Assembly (NCBI RefSeq): GCF_022631235.3
Contig: NZ_CP093310.2
Coordinates: 2,666,001-2,730,000, forward strand
Length of the DNA stretch: 64,000 bases
Source: Psychrobacter raelei
GTDB lineage: Bacteria; Pseudomonadota; Gammaproteobacteria; Pseudomonadales; Moraxellaceae
Reading direction: 5' to 3'
The notes under the pieces were generated by a model, which worked only from the letters and a program-made list of their open reading frames with translations, was not told the origin of the DNA and made no database searches. Positions within the stretch are counted from its first letter, which is position 1. The number at the start of each line of letters is the position of its first letter. Shown piece after piece: positions 18,820-28,616 of this stretch. Made by a program: the position numbers and the translations under genes.

Positions 18820-20439
18820 TTAATGCGGTGTTTTTAAAGTCACCTTGGCTATCTGCTCACCATTATCGGCTACTTGAGCCAGCACCAGCTCGTGCCCACT
18901 ATCCGACTCAGTATCAGTGATAACCTGCCAGACACCTCGTGATTCATCGGCGCTTGGGGTACCGGTGGCACTGACTGAGATGCTTTTGTTTTTTAGGCGA
19001 ATCATAGGGGGCTTATGCTCGTAAGCTTGATGCTGATAATCTTGCTGCTGCTGACCTAAGATATGCTCTACAATACTGGCCGCTTGAGCACGTAATGGAG
19101 CCACATAGCGGCAAGGCACACCATCAATAGACATACAGTCGCCTATCGCGTAGATATGAGGCACACTACTTTGCAGACTGGCCTCATCTACAATAATACC
19201 TGCGTGTGCATCAAAATCTAGGCCAGCACTCAGCGGCAGAGTATCGGCCACCTTTAGGCCGGTACTGATTAATAAGTGATCCACCTGCAGGCTTTGGCTC
19301 TCCCCGCTTTGGCAGTTTTTTATAGTCAGCTGATAACCGCCTTCACTGCGGGGTGCCGCACTTTGTACCAGATGACCGCCTAAGAAGGTAATGTCTTGCT
19401 TGTGTAGCGCCTGCAGAATTTTATCGGTGGCCAGTGGCGGTAAAAAAACCCCCCGTGGGGCGGCATTTGTGGTGGGGAAAGTCCCCCTTTTGCCCGCCGG
19501 GGGCCAGGCTTCTGCTATCTCAGTGGCCCGTCTCTTTTACAAATCTCCCCTTTAGTTCAGCTAAAACCCGCCTTCTCTGGGGGGTCCCGCTTTTTGCACC
19601 AGATGCCCGCCTAAGAAGGTATTGTTTTGCTTGTGTGGCGCCTGCATATTTTTATGGGGGGCCTGTGGGGGTAATAGACCCGCCAGTGGTGCGTCATTGA
19701 TGTCGAGTAACGTCACCTTATGGCCTGCAGTGGTCAAGTCTTCTGCTATCTCAGTGCCTATCATGCCAGCGCCAATCACCGCAATGTGTTTGTTTGCGCC
19801 AGTCTCGCCAGCAAGGGCGGCCTGAATTTTGCTAAAGCCTTCAAGATCATTGATGTGCCAAATATCCTGATCTGCAAAGCAAGCAGGTATGGCAGGTGCG
19901 GCACCGAGTGCCAACACTAGATTGCCATAGCTAAGCTCACCTTTATTCGTCTGTAAAGTACGATTTTTGCTATCGATACTGATAACTTGTGTCTGGCTCA
20001 TTAGGGTGATATTAGCCTTTTGGGCTGCTTGTACGCCACTCATACGCACCAAGTCTTGTGGGGTTTTGTTTTGGCTTAAGGCCACCGACAGCATCGGCTT
20101 ATGATATCTATCGGCCATATCTTGAGTGATTAAAGTAATGCCAATATCTGGCTGCTTGGCACGCAGCGCATCAATCACCGTCCAGCCTGCGAGGCCAGCG
20201 CCCACGACTACCACATCTTGACACTGCTGTGAGCTGTTTTGCATGCTAGAGGTTAAGGTAGCAGCACCTGGTGTTTCATCTACGTCTAATGGCTTAAACT
20301 GCGCTTTGCCTACGCCGCATAGCGGGCAGCAAAAGGTGTCAGGCAACTCATTAAAGGCGATGGGCTCGGGGTTGGCAGATTCAGACTGAGCGGGATAAAT
20401 CCAGCCACAGGCTTGGCATTCGTAACGGGTTACACTCAT
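18820..20439 (-). CDS. Rubredoxin/rubredoxin reductase fusion, split by an inserted 231-bp artefact
   Basis: FAD-dependent NAD(P)H-rubredoxin reductase with a fused N-terminal rubredoxin. The first 50 residues carry the iron motifs CQACGWIY and CCPLCGVGKAQF; then come the FAD motif VVVVGAGLAGWTVIDAL and the NAD motif IAVIGAGMIGTEIAEDL. As given, the frame stops at 19561-19563, and the C-terminal part (from STGLKVADTLPL and YAIGDC) continues in the same frame from 19284. Removing 19444-19674 (231 bp, 77 codons) gives one uninterrupted frame of 462 residues reading LLPPLATDKILQAL across the joint. AGGA precedes the ATG. The obvious partner is AlkB at 10830-12068. A terminator at 20559-20582 separates it from liuA. 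Confidence 0.88.
19444..19674. other. Probable assembly artefact: degenerate tandem copy with adapter-like core
   Basis: 231 bp that duplicate the flanks in degenerate form. 19444-19529 aligns without gaps to 19675-19760 (27 mismatches in 86 by hand count; in 26 the copy shows the preceding base). 19551-19674 aligns to 19320-19443 (23 mismatches in 124; 18 show the following base). Between them, 19528-19546 matches 16 of 19 bases of the Tn5 mosaic-end adapter CTGTCTCTTATACACATCT, each mismatch again repeating the preceding base. This is what two mis-joined, dephased read ends would look like. Confidence 0.88.
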
Positions 20440-20550
20440 GGAACATCCTGTTTATTCAAAAGCTATTTATAAGTAATTTATTATTGGGCAATTATTTTAA
20501 TGACGTCAATATGTCATTGACCACTATAGGTCAAAACAACAAATTTTACC

Positions 20551-20586
20551 AAAAAAAACGCCCCTATCCTAAAGATGGGGCGCTTT
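20551..20586 (-). terminator. Terminator after liuA
   Basis: Stem CGCCCC (20559-20564) / GGGGCG (20577-20582) with extra ATC/GAT pairing inside, followed on the minus strand by eight T. It separates the liu operon from the rubredoxin reductase gene. Confidence 0.8.
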
Positions 20587-20613
20587 TAATTGCATTGTTA
20601 GCGGGAGTATAGG

Positions 20614-21801
20614 CTATTTGGTTTCGTTAAATAACTCACGGCCAATAAGCATACGGCGAATCTCGCTAGTACCGGCACCGATTTCATACAGTTTGGCATC
20701 ACGCCATAAACGGCCCAGTGGGTATTCGTTGGTATAGCCATTACCGCCAAAGATTTGAATGCCCTCGCCGGCCATCCAAGTGGCTTTTTCCGCACACCAC
20801 AGGATCACACTGGCACAATCTTTGCGTACTTCACGGCTATGACCTGCTCCGCGCTTATCTAACATATCCAAGTTTTTGCCGACAGTGTATAAAAAGCTGC
20901 GAGCGGCTTGCAAAATAGTATACATGTCCGCCACTTTACCTTGGATTAATTGAAACTCACCAATAGACTGTCCAAACTGCTTGCGGTCGTGGATATAAGG
21001 AATGACATTGTCCATCACCGCTTGCATAATACCCACCGGACCGGCCGCCAATACGGCACGCTCGTAGTCTAAGCCACTCATTAATACCTGAACGCCATTG
21101 TTTAGACCACCCATTATGTTCTCTTCAGGGACGAATACATTATCAAAGACCATTTCACCGGTATGGCTGCCACGCATGCCAAGCTTATCTAGCTTCTGAG
21201 CGGTACCAAATCCTGGCATACCTTTTTCTACTAAAAAAGCAGTGATCCCTTTAGCGCCAAGCTCTGGATTGGTCTTGGCATAAACCACCATGACATCAGC
21301 ATCTGGACCATTGGTAATCCACATCTTACTGCCATTTAGCACATAGCCGCCATCTTTTGCTTCAGCACGCAGCTTCATGCTGGTGACATCAGAGCCGGCA
21401 CCCGGCTCACTCATCGCCAAAGCACCGACAAATTCACCACTAATCAGCTTGGGTAAAAACTTCTGCTTTTGTGACTCACTGCCATTACGTTTGATCTGGT
21501 TCACACACAAGTTGGAATGGGCGCCGTAACTTAGACCGACTGAGGCAGAAGCCCGGCTAATCTCTTCCATGGCCACCATGTGTGCCACATAGCCCATATC
21601 AGCGCCGCCGTATTGTTCAGGGACTGTGATACCATGCAGCCCCAGATCACCCATCTTCTGCCACAAATCCATTGGGAACTCATCACTACTATCAATATCA
21701 GCAGCGCGTGGGGCAATCTCTTTTTCAGCAAAACTTCTCACAGAATCGCGCAGTGCTTGAATGTCTTCGCCCAATTGAAAATCTAATCCTGGTAAACTCA
21801 T
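20614..21801 (-). CDS. liuA: Isovaleryl-CoA dehydrogenase
   Basis: FAD acyl-CoA dehydrogenase that converts isovaleryl-CoA to 3-methylcrotonyl-CoA in leucine breakdown. 395 residues, standard size. The catalytic Glu sits in the isovaleryl-type position, [16 protein letters not shown] (near residue 250), not in the C-terminal short-chain position. Other family motifs are [27 protein letters not shown] and the C-terminal [24 protein letters not shown] precedes the ATG. It is the last gene of the operon before the terminator, 50 bp after liuE. Confidence 0.95.
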   Translation of the reverse strand: MSLPGLDFQLGEDIQALRDSVRSFAEKEIAPRAADIDSSDEFPMDLWQKMGDLGLHGITVPEQYGGADMGYVAHMVAMEEISRASASVGLSYGAHSNLCVNQIKRNGSESQKQKFLPKLISGEFVGALAMSEPGAGSDVTSMKLRAEAKDGGYVLNGSKMWITNGPDADVMVVYAKTNPELGAKGITAFLVEKGMPGFGTAQKLDKLGMRGSHTGEMVFDNVFVPEENIMGGLNNGVQVLMSGLDYERAVLAAGPVGIMQAVMDNVIPYIHDRKQFGQSIGEFQLIQGKVADMYTILQAARSFLYTVGKNLDMLDKRGAGHSREVRKDCASVILWCAEKATWMAGEGIQIFGGNGYTNEYPLGRLWRDAKLYEIGAGTSEIRRMLIGRELFNETK

Positions 21802-21851
21802 AAATATCCTTTTTTATGTCGGTGGAGAATGAAGTTAAGTATTATATGCTG

Positions 21852-22766
21852 CTAATCTTGCAGCTTCGCCAACAAAGCCTTGGCTGCTCTTGAGCCATTA
21901 TTACGCCCCAAAAAATCACTGATACGCTGACCCACATGGATCAGTTTGTCTAAATCAACGCCGGTATCGATACCCATGCCGTGCAGCATATACACCACAT
22001 CTTCTGTGGCCACATTGCCAGTAGCGCCTTTTGCATAGGGACAGCCGCCTAAGCCTGCAACTGAAGTATCATACTGCGCCACGCCTAAGCTAAGCGAGGT
22101 CAAGATATTGGCCAATGCTTGCCCATAGGTGTCATGAAAATGACCTGAAATGTCTTTGACATCGATGTACTGCATGGCAGCTTTTAGCGCGTTTTGTACT
22201 TTAATGGGTGTGCCAACACCGATCGTGTCGGCAACCCCAATATGTTCAGCACCAATATCAACCAAGCGCTTGGTCACATAAGCCACCTGACTTGGTGCAA
22301 TCTCACCCTCATAAGGACAGCCCACGGCGCACGAGATAACCCCACGTACTTTAATACCCGCCGCCTTGGCTGCTGCTGCCACGGGGGCAAAGCGCTCGAT
22401 ACTCTCATCAATACTGCAATTGATGTTTTTTTGGCTAAAGGTTTCGCTGGCTGAGCCAAAGATGACCACCTCATCTGCAGCAAATTTTAAAGCACCCTCA
22501 AAACCGCGCATATTAGGAGTCAGTACCGAGTAGCAAACCTCAGGATGACGCGCCTGATTAATCAGCTGCATAAGCTCACTGTTGTCGCCCATCTGCGGCA
22601 CCCATTTTGGGGAGACAAAGCTTGTCGCCTCAAGCTTTTTAATGCCGGCATCAATTAGGCCTTCAATGAGCTCAAACTTTATCTCAGTGGGCACGGTTTG
22701 CTTTTCATTTTGCAGTCCATCACGGGGACTGACATCAATAATTTGAACACTACCTGGAACATTCAT
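21852..22766 (-). CDS. liuE: Hydroxymethylglutaryl-CoA lyase
   Basis: TIM-barrel lyase that splits HMG-CoA into acetoacetate and acetyl-CoA, the last step of the leucine pathway. 304 residues. The N-terminal metal and substrate site is VSPRDGLQNE, the active-site Cys is in GLGGCPYAKGATGNVATED (near residue 238), and HFHDTYGQALAN carries metal-binding His residues. Usual length is about 300. It lies 70 bp after liuD and 50 bp before liuA. A purine stretch (AAAGAG) precedes the ATG. Confidence 0.96.
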   Translation of the reverse strand: MNVPGSVQIIDVSPRDGLQNEKQTVPTEIKFELIEGLIDAGIKKLEATSFVSPKWVPQMGDNSELMQLINQARHPEVCYSVLTPNMRGFEGALKFAADEVVIFGSASETFSQKNINCSIDESIERFAPVAAAAKAAGIKVRGVISCAVGCPYEGEIAPSQVAYVTKRLVDIGAEHIGVADTIGVGTPIKVQNALKAAMQYIDVKDISGHFHDTYGQALANILTSLSLGVAQYDTSVAGLGGCPYAKGATGNVATEDVVYMLHGMGIDTGVDLDKLIHVGQRISDFLGRNNGSRAAKALLAKLQD

Positions 22767-22836
22767 TGGCGTACTCTTTTTTATAAAGGTTATGTCTATG
22801 GCGTTTATGCAAAGTGAGTCGATTGGTTATATATAG

Positions 22837-24939
22837 CTACTCGGTATCCAAACGCAGCAGCTCATCTCCATCTGCCACCAAATCGCCTGGCGCAAATAAC
22901 AGCTCAGCCACCACCCCGTCGGCAGGCGCATTGATGGTGTGCTCAATCTTCATCGCTTCAATCACCGCCAAAGGTTGACCTTGTTTTACGCTATCGCCAG
23001 CGGCCACTTTAAAGGCCACCACTTGACCGGGCATCGGTGATTTTAAACTACCGACAGCTTGGGTATCGCCATCAACATGCGCCATGGCATCGATTAATAC
23101 AATCTCACCACTGCCGCTGTCGGTAAAGACGTGTACCGTTTCATTTTCAGTAAAGCTTTGTAATCTAATACGCTGACCCTCTAGCCATACCACATAGCTG
23201 TGCTCATCGTCCGCTTGATACTGTACCTGACCTTGATAACAGCTTTGAACGCTTTGCTTGGCATCAGCGTCTGAGTTTAGCAGATTAATAGTCAGCTCAA
23301 AGCTTTGGCCGGTTTGCTGATTTAACGGCTCAACGTGATGGATAACTGCCTGATAGGTCTGCTCGCTATCGCCTTGCGTTACTACCAGATCAAATTGGCG
23401 CTGATAATCGCTATAGCCGCGCCAGCCGCCAAACTTGATAAAGGGGTCTGCATTTTGTGTGGCCACGTTCGCATGGCCGGCTCGCTGCTCTTGGTTTAGT
23501 TTGTTGATAACCGCGGCTGAAACCAGCGTTTGCAATGATAAAGGCTGCTGGTCAAATAAGCGCTCTTTTTCACGCTCAATCAATGCCGTATCTAGCTTGG
23601 CTTGACTAAAAGATGGCGTGGCTAGGATATGACGTAAAAACGCCACATTATTGGGCAGCCCCACAATACGAGTTTGCGCCAAGGCCTGATCTAACTTTGC
23701 CAAGGCCTGCTCACGGGTTGGCGCATGCACAATTAATTTGGCAATCATTGAGTCATAAAAAGGGCTGATCACATTACCCTCTTCTACCCCATCATCGACT
23801 CGCACCGCACTAACACTAAAGGCCGTGTGCACAGGCTTACGATAGGTAAACAGTGTGCCTGTAGCAGGTAAAAAACCATTGTCTGGGTTTTCAGCACAGA
23901 TGCGCGCCTCAATGGCATGGCCGTTAATAGCCAAGTCTTGTTGTTTGACCGGAATCTCACCGCCTGCGGCCACAATAAGCTGCCACTCTACCAAGTCCAT
24001 ACCGGTAATGGCTTCGGTCACCGGATGCTCTACTTGCAAACGGGTGTTCATCTCCATGAAGTAAAAATTCATCTCAACTTTACCATCGGCGCTTGGGCGC
24101 TGCTCGACAATAAACTCGACGGTGCCGGCGCCCACATAGTCGACCGCACGCGCAGCATTAATGGCAGCAGTACCCATGGCCTGACGCATCGCCTCATCAA
24201 CATTGGGTGCAGGGGCTTCTTCTAGTACTTTTTGGTGGCGGCGCTGCACCGAGCAGTCGCGCTCAAACAAATGCACATAATTGCCATGACTGTCACCGAA
24301 GACTTGAATCTCGATATGACGTGGATTTAAGGCATATTTTTCAATTAATACCGCGTCATTGCCGAAGCTGGTGATGGCTTCGCGGCGACACGAATCTAAC
24401 AGACTGATAAAGTCCTCACGGCGCTCAACCAAGCGCATGCCTTTACCGCCGCCACCTGAGCTGGCTTTGATTAACAGCGGATAACCGATCCGGTCCGCTT
24501 GCTGCAATAAAAACTCAGGGTCCTGGTTGCTGCCATGATAACCGGGAATCAATGGCACGCCAGCGGTTTCCATCAGCTGCTTTGACTCCGCCTTTAAACC
24601 CATAGAAGTAATTGCCGCCGCAGAAGGACCAATAAAGACAATACCGGCCTCCTCACACGCCTTGGCAAAAGAGGCGTTTTCACTTAAAAACCCATAACCG
24701 GGGTGGATGGCCTCAGCCCCTGTCTGCTGCGCAATTTTTATCAGCAAGTCGCCTTTGAGGTAACTGTCTTTTGGCGCTGAGCCGCCTAAATAGACAGCTT
24801 CATCACAGACACTGACATGCTTGGCATAACGGTCGGCATCAGAGTATACAGCGACAGTGCGAACGCCCATGCGCTTGGCTGTTGCGGCCACTCGGCAGGC
24901 GATCTCTCCGCGGTTGGCAATGAGTATTTTAGAAAACAT
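22837..24939 (-). CDS. liuD: Methylcrotonyl-CoA carboxylase, biotin-carrying alpha subunit
   Basis: Alpha subunit of 3-methylcrotonyl-CoA carboxylase. 700 residues. Order: biotin carboxylase domain (residues 1-450) with ATP-grasp loop KASSGGGGKGMRLV and EMNTRLQVEHPVTE, a middle BT-like region, and the C-terminal biotinyl domain with biotin-lysine motif VIEAMKIEHTINAP near residue 665. GSLKSPMPGQVVAF precedes it. The beta subunit is liuB at 26895-28505. AAGGA precedes the ATG. The subunit size and the context exclude acetyl-CoA and pyruvate carboxylase. Confidence 0.96.
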   Translation of the reverse strand: MFSKILIANRGEIACRVAATAKRMGVRTVAVYSDADRYAKHVSVCDEAVYLGGSAPKDSYLKGDLLIKIAQQTGAEAIHPGYGFLSENASFAKACEEAGIVFIGPSAAAITSMGLKAESKQLMETAGVPLIPGYHGSNQDPEFLLQQADRIGYPLLIKASSGGGGKGMRLVERREDFISLLDSCRREAITSFGNDAVLIEKYALNPRHIEIQVFGDSHGNYVHLFERDCSVQRRHQKVLEEAPAPNVDEAMRQAMGTAAINAARAVDYVGAGTVEFIVEQRPSADGKVEMNFYFMEMNTRLQVEHPVTEAITGMDLVEWQLIVAAGGEIPVKQQDLAINGHAIEARICAENPDNGFLPATGTLFTYRKPVHTAFSVSAVRVDDGVEEGNVISPFYDSMIAKLIVHAPTREQALAKLDQALAQTRIVGLPNNVAFLRHILATPSFSQAKLDTALIEREKERLFDQQPLSLQTLVSAAVINKLNQEQRAGHANVATQNADPFIKFGGWRGYSDYQRQFDLVVTQGDSEQTYQAVIHHVEPLNQQTGQSFELTINLLNSDADAKQSVQSCYQGQVQYQADDEHSYVVWLEGQRIRLQSFTENETVHVFTDSGSGEIVLIDAMAHVDGDTQAVGSLKSPMPGQVVAFKVAAGDSVKQGQPLAVIEAMKIEHTINAPADGVVAELLFAPGDLVADGDELLRLDTE

Positions 24940-25063
24940 GACAGTCCTTATCGTTTAATCTATATTGCAAAATTTAAGAGTAGAATTTATTACATGGCTA
25001 TTAATGAATTAACTTTTAATCTGAGGTCTTAGCAGGTTTGATATCTGGCTGATAAAAGCACAG

Positions 25064-25492
25064 TTAGCTCAAAAGCGCTAACACCTCTTTAAATGGGGGT
25101 AACCCCTCAAAATTAGCGGCTTCTGAATCGATGCTATGCCAATCAGACTTTGAGCGTAAACAAAAATTCGCGACGACCTCTACCGTAACTGAGCGGTCAG
25201 CCATCTCCAGCAGACCGACAGGTATCCATACATATTTACCCGCAAAGTCATTTGGCACTGGGCAGCCACATTCACCACAAAAGTGGGCACTAAATCCAGT
25301 CGGCTTTTTCCAAATCTTTATATTATGCCGCTTTATCCATTGAAAATGAGTGGCTTCGATAATCGTAGCTGAGTTAGCGCTTGAACCAGATTGTTTTTTG
25401 CATAAGGAGCAGTGACACTGATAAATTTTAAGCGGCGTAGTAGAGACATCACAGCTAAATTCAATATTGCCACACAAGCACTTTCCTTGCAT
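25064..25492 (-). CDS. GFA-family zinc protein inserted in the liu operon
   Basis: A 142-residue protein of the glutathione-dependent formaldehyde-activating (GFA)/CENP-V fold. Zinc-site cysteines are visible: CLCGNIEFSC near the start, CHCSLCKKQSG near residue 30 and HFCGECGCPVP near residue 92. Members of this fold often have unknown substrates; a formaldehyde role should not be assumed. It lies between liuC and liuD and is on their strand, with 42 and 124 bp gaps. No leucine-pathway step needs it. Composition is more AT-rich than liuD, which hints at later insertion. Confidence 0.82.
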   Translation of the reverse strand: MQGKCLCGNIEFSCDVSTTPLKIYQCHCSLCKKQSGSSANSATIIEATHFQWIKRHNIKIWKKPTGFSAHFCGECGCPVPNDFAGKYVWIPVGLLEMADRSVTVEVVANFCLRSKSDWHSIDSEAANFEGLPPFKEVLALLS

Positions 25493-25534
25493 CGTCGTCT
25501 TGTCCCAAAAGTAGTTAGTAATTAGTAGTTACTA

Positions 25535-26314
25535 TCAATTTAACCAATTAGGTTTGCGTTTTTGCAAAAAGGACTGCACGCCCTCTTTACCTTCATCAGA
25601 GGCACGAATATCGGCAATACCAGCTACGGTCTGGGCAATTAAAGCCTCATCAATGGTTTCTCCTGCGACATAGTGCAGCAGATTTTTACACTCTTTAACC
25701 GCATTTGGGCTGTTGTTACGCAGCTTTTTGGTAATTGCAGCGACTGTCTCATCCAGTTTATCAGTAGCCACAGTCTCATGAACCAATCCAGTCCGCTGTG
25801 CTTCAACCGCATCAAATATTTCTGCAGTTAAGAAATAACGGTGAGCGGCTCGAGCACCCATCGCTCTAATCACATAAGGGCTAATGGTAGCTGGCACCAA
25901 TCCTAGACGCACCTCACTAAGACAAAAATTGGCTGAGTCGACGGCTATGGCAACATCACAGGCAGAGACAAGACCAATACCACCGGCATAAACGTCGCCT
26001 TGAATGGCGGCAACGGTTGGCTTAGGACAGCTATAAATCACCTTGAGCATTTGCGCCAGTTTATCGGCATCTGCAAGGTTCTCATCACGGCTATAATCAG
26101 CCATGGCACGCATCCAGTTTAAATCGGCGCCGGCACAAAATGCCTTACCTTCGGCTGCTAACACAATAACTCGCACTGCATCGCTATTGCCTAGATGGGT
26201 AAACGCTTGGTTTAACTCTTCAATGACGTCATCATTAAAGGCATTACGCTTGTCTGGGCGTGCCAGAGTAACGGTAGCGATATAATCATGAGTTGAAATT
26301 TTTAAAGCATTCAT
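25535..26314 (-). CDS. liuC: Methylglutaconyl-CoA hydratase (enoyl-CoA hydratase family)
   Basis: Crotonase-fold enzyme, 259 residues, placed in the operon where 3-methylglutaconyl-CoA is hydrated to HMG-CoA. The oxyanion-hole segment is AFCAGADLNWMRAMADYS (near residue 65), a pattern seen in LiuC-type hydratases, and the second is AIQGDVYAGGIGLVSACDVAIA. AGAGGA precedes the ATG. The specific substrate is inferred from context; the fold alone would allow other enoyl-CoA substrates. Confidence 0.9.
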   Translation of the reverse strand: MNALKISTHDYIATVTLARPDKRNAFNDDVIEELNQAFTHLGNSDAVRVIVLAAEGKAFCAGADLNWMRAMADYSRDENLADADKLAQMLKVIYSCPKPTVAAIQGDVYAGGIGLVSACDVAIAVDSANFCLSEVRLGLVPATISPYVIRAMGARAAHRYFLTAEIFDAVEAQRTGLVHETVATDKLDETVAAITKKLRNNSPNAVKECKNLLHYVAGETIDEALIAQTVAGIADIRASDEGKEGVQSFLQKRKPNWLN

Positions 26315-26337
26315 ACAAATCCTCTAGGGCTCAATTA

Positions 26338-26811
26338 TTAATATCTCTTTTCTTTACTTAAAAACTTTTCCATTTGAGCCGATAGAGGCTTTTGGACTTT
26401 AAAGTCACCGTATTTATCTTTAAATTCTTTCCAAGCAGTACTTAACTCACCTCTATTTCTAAAGAAAGGATGTAGCCAAACCCAGCATAAAGTCCATTCA
26501 TCATTTTCATATTCAAATAGACACCCTCCGAACCACCTGGTTGGCGATGAAGTGTGCTCCTCTGTAACTACATCTAATGCTGAATTTCTAAACAAATACC
26601 CTACTAAATTACTTTTATGACTATTAGAATAGTACTGTACATTGTCATAGTGCATCTCTTCTTTAAAGTACCTAGCAAAGCTTTCTAGAATATCCCTTAA
26701 CTCAACATCAGACTCTGAACTTATTTCAAATAACTTGCTGTTACTAAATGGATTGTTACTTCCTAGCCAAGTATCAGTGACTGGTAAATCAATCGTATAC
26801 TTTTTAGACAT
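26338..26811 (-). CDS. Unassigned protein, possibly GNAT-like, inserted in the liu operon
   Basis: A 157-residue soluble protein, beginning MSKKYTIDLPVTDTWLGS. The C-terminal half, WTLCWVWLHPFFRNRGELS followed by AWKEFKDKYGDF, resembles the acetyl-CoA-binding loop and following helix of GNAT acetyltransferases (HP-F-R-x-R-G). The N-terminal half shows no known domain. The gene is visibly more AT-rich than its neighbours and lies between liuB and liuC (83 and 23 bp gaps) on the same strand, with an AGGAA SD. No leucine-pathway role is expected. Transfer into the operon is a reasonable inference. Confidence 0.6.
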   Translation of the reverse strand: MSKKYTIDLPVTDTWLGSNNPFSNSKLFEISSESDVELRDILESFARYFKEEMHYDNVQYYSNSHKSNLVGYLFRNSALDVVTEEHTSSPTRWFGGCLFEYENDEWTLCWVWLHPFFRNRGELSTAWKEFKDKYGDFKVQKPLSAQMEKFLSKEKRY

Positions 26812-26894
26812 TTTTATTCCTGTTATATTAATTTTAAGGTAATGGGTTACTGCTCAATTGACCTTGATTGATTTGGATACTACCCTTTAAACTA

Positions 26895-28505
26895 TTACAT
26901 TCTAAACACGCCAAACTTAGTCTCTTCAATTTCAGCGTTATATGCCGCGCTTAATCCCAAGGCCAATACCTTTCGAGTATCGACTGGATCAATCACCCCA
27001 TCATCCCACAAGCGGGCGCTGGCATAATAAGGATGCCCTTGTTTTTCGTACATCTCTTTGTACGGGGCTTTAAACGCTTCTTCTTCCTCAGCGCTCCACG
27101 TCTCACCTTTGCGCTCAATATTGTCACGTTTGACTGTGGCCAATACTGACGCTGCTTGCTCACCGCCCATCACCGAGATACGTGCATTCGGCCACATCCA
27201 TAAGAATCTTGGGCTATACGCTCGGCCGCACATACCATAATTACCGGCACCAAATGAGCCGCCAACAATGACCGTGAACTTAGGCACTTTGGCATTGGCC
27301 ACCGCCATTACCATCTTCGCACCATGACGCGCGATACCTTCGTTCTCATACTTGCGGCCGACCATAAAACCGGTGATATTTTGTAAGAACACCAATGGAA
27401 TATTGCGCTTACAGCACAGCTCAATAAAGTGGGTTCCTTTCTGAGCCGACTCACTAAATAAAATACCATTGTTGGCGATAATGCCGACTTTCATGCCTTC
27501 AATATAAGCAAAACCACAAACCAGCGTTGTCGCAAATCGGGCTTTGAATTCATCAAATTCACTGGCGTCTACAATACGTGCGATGATTTCACGAATATCA
27601 AACGGCTTACGGGTATCGGTCGGAATCACGCCATACAGCTCTTTGGCATCATATTTTGGCTCACGTGGCTCAATTTGATTGGGGATGTGTTTTGGCGGAC
27701 GATTGAGATTACCGATAATGTCACGTGCCAGCGATAAGGCGTGCAAATCGTTTTGTGCAAGATAATCGACCACACCAGACAGACGGGTATGCACATCACC
27801 ACCGCCTAAGTCCTCAGCACTCACCACCTCACCAGTTGCCGCTTTCACCAGTGGCGGACCGCCTAAAAAGATAGTACCTTGGTCTTTGACGATGATAGAT
27901 TCATCACTCATCGCCGGAACGTAAGCACCGCCTGCGGTACAGCTGCCCATCACTACTGCAATTTGCGGGATACCGGCCGCACTCATGTTGGCTTGGTTAA
28001 AGAAGATACGACCAAAGTGCTCTTTATCAGGAAATACCTCATCTTGATTGGGCAAGTTGGCACCACCTGAGTCAACTAGATATACACAAGGTAGGTTGTT
28101 CTCTTGGGCGATTTCTTGCGCGCGTAGATGCTTTTTGACGGTCATCGGATAATAAGTGCCGCCTTTAACAGTCGCATCATTACAGACAATCATACATTCA
28201 ATACCATTAATACGGCCGATACCTGCAATCACCCCTGCCGCAGGAATGTCAGCATCATACATATCAAAGGCTGCCATGGGTGCCACTTCCAAAAAAGCAG
28301 TGCCTGGATCTAGCAAGCGTTCAACCCGCTCACGTGGCAGCAGCTTACCTCGCGCCAAATGTTTGGCACGTGCTCGCTCAGGGCCCCCTTGAGCAATCTT
28401 TTTTAGGTGCGCGTGTAGGTCGTCAACCACTGCCTGCATGGCAGCAGTATTGTCGGCAAACTCTTTGGAATTTGGACTCAGCTTACTGGTAATAATGGCA
28501 CTCAT
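26895..28505 (-). CDS. liuB: Methylcrotonyl-CoA carboxylase, carboxyltransferase beta subunit
   Basis: Carboxyltransferase subunit of 3-methylcrotonyl-CoA carboxylase. 536 residues, the normal size. Characteristic segments are [41 protein letters not shown] (kept short here), [35 protein letters not shown] and [20 protein letters not shown]. The last two form the acyl-CoA and biotin pocket of the crotonase-like halves. AAGGGA precedes the ATG. It is the second gene of the operon and pairs with liuD. Confidence 0.96.
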   Translation of the reverse strand: MSAIITSKLSPNSKEFADNTAAMQAVVDDLHAHLKKIAQGGPERARAKHLARGKLLPRERVERLLDPGTAFLEVAPMAAFDMYDADIPAAGVIAGIGRINGIECMIVCNDATVKGGTYYPMTVKKHLRAQEIAQENNLPCVYLVDSGGANLPNQDEVFPDKEHFGRIFFNQANMSAAGIPQIAVVMGSCTAGGAYVPAMSDESIIVKDQGTIFLGGPPLVKAATGEVVSAEDLGGGDVHTRLSGVVDYLAQNDLHALSLARDIIGNLNRPPKHIPNQIEPREPKYDAKELYGVIPTDTRKPFDIREIIARIVDASEFDEFKARFATTLVCGFAYIEGMKVGIIANNGILFSESAQKGTHFIELCCKRNIPLVFLQNITGFMVGRKYENEGIARHGAKMVMAVANAKVPKFTVIVGGSFGAGNYGMCGRAYSPRFLWMWPNARISVMGGEQAASVLATVKRDNIERKGETWSAEEEEAFKAPYKEMYEKQGHPYYASARLWDDGVIDPVDTRKVLALGLSAAYNAEIEETKFGVFRM

Positions 28506-28616
28506 GACATCCCTTATCTATGATTTTACTCGCCACTGTTTGTACTAAGTATTGGTGTACAGTGGCGGTTATTTATAATTGGTTATTTATAATTAATGGT
28601 TACAAATGCTGGGCAG

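Noticed and set aside
19444..19674. Reading the 231-bp segment as a real gene duplication or small mobile element
   Set aside because: The mismatch pattern copies neighbouring bases and the core matches a sequencing adapter; no terminal repeats, target duplication or transposase is present.
19434..19825. Plus-strand frames over the rubredoxin reductase break
   Set aside because: They exist only because of the artefactual segment and its flanks.
23917..24225. 102-codon plus-strand frame inside liuD
   Set aside because: Antisense shadow; liuD is intact and conserved over this range.
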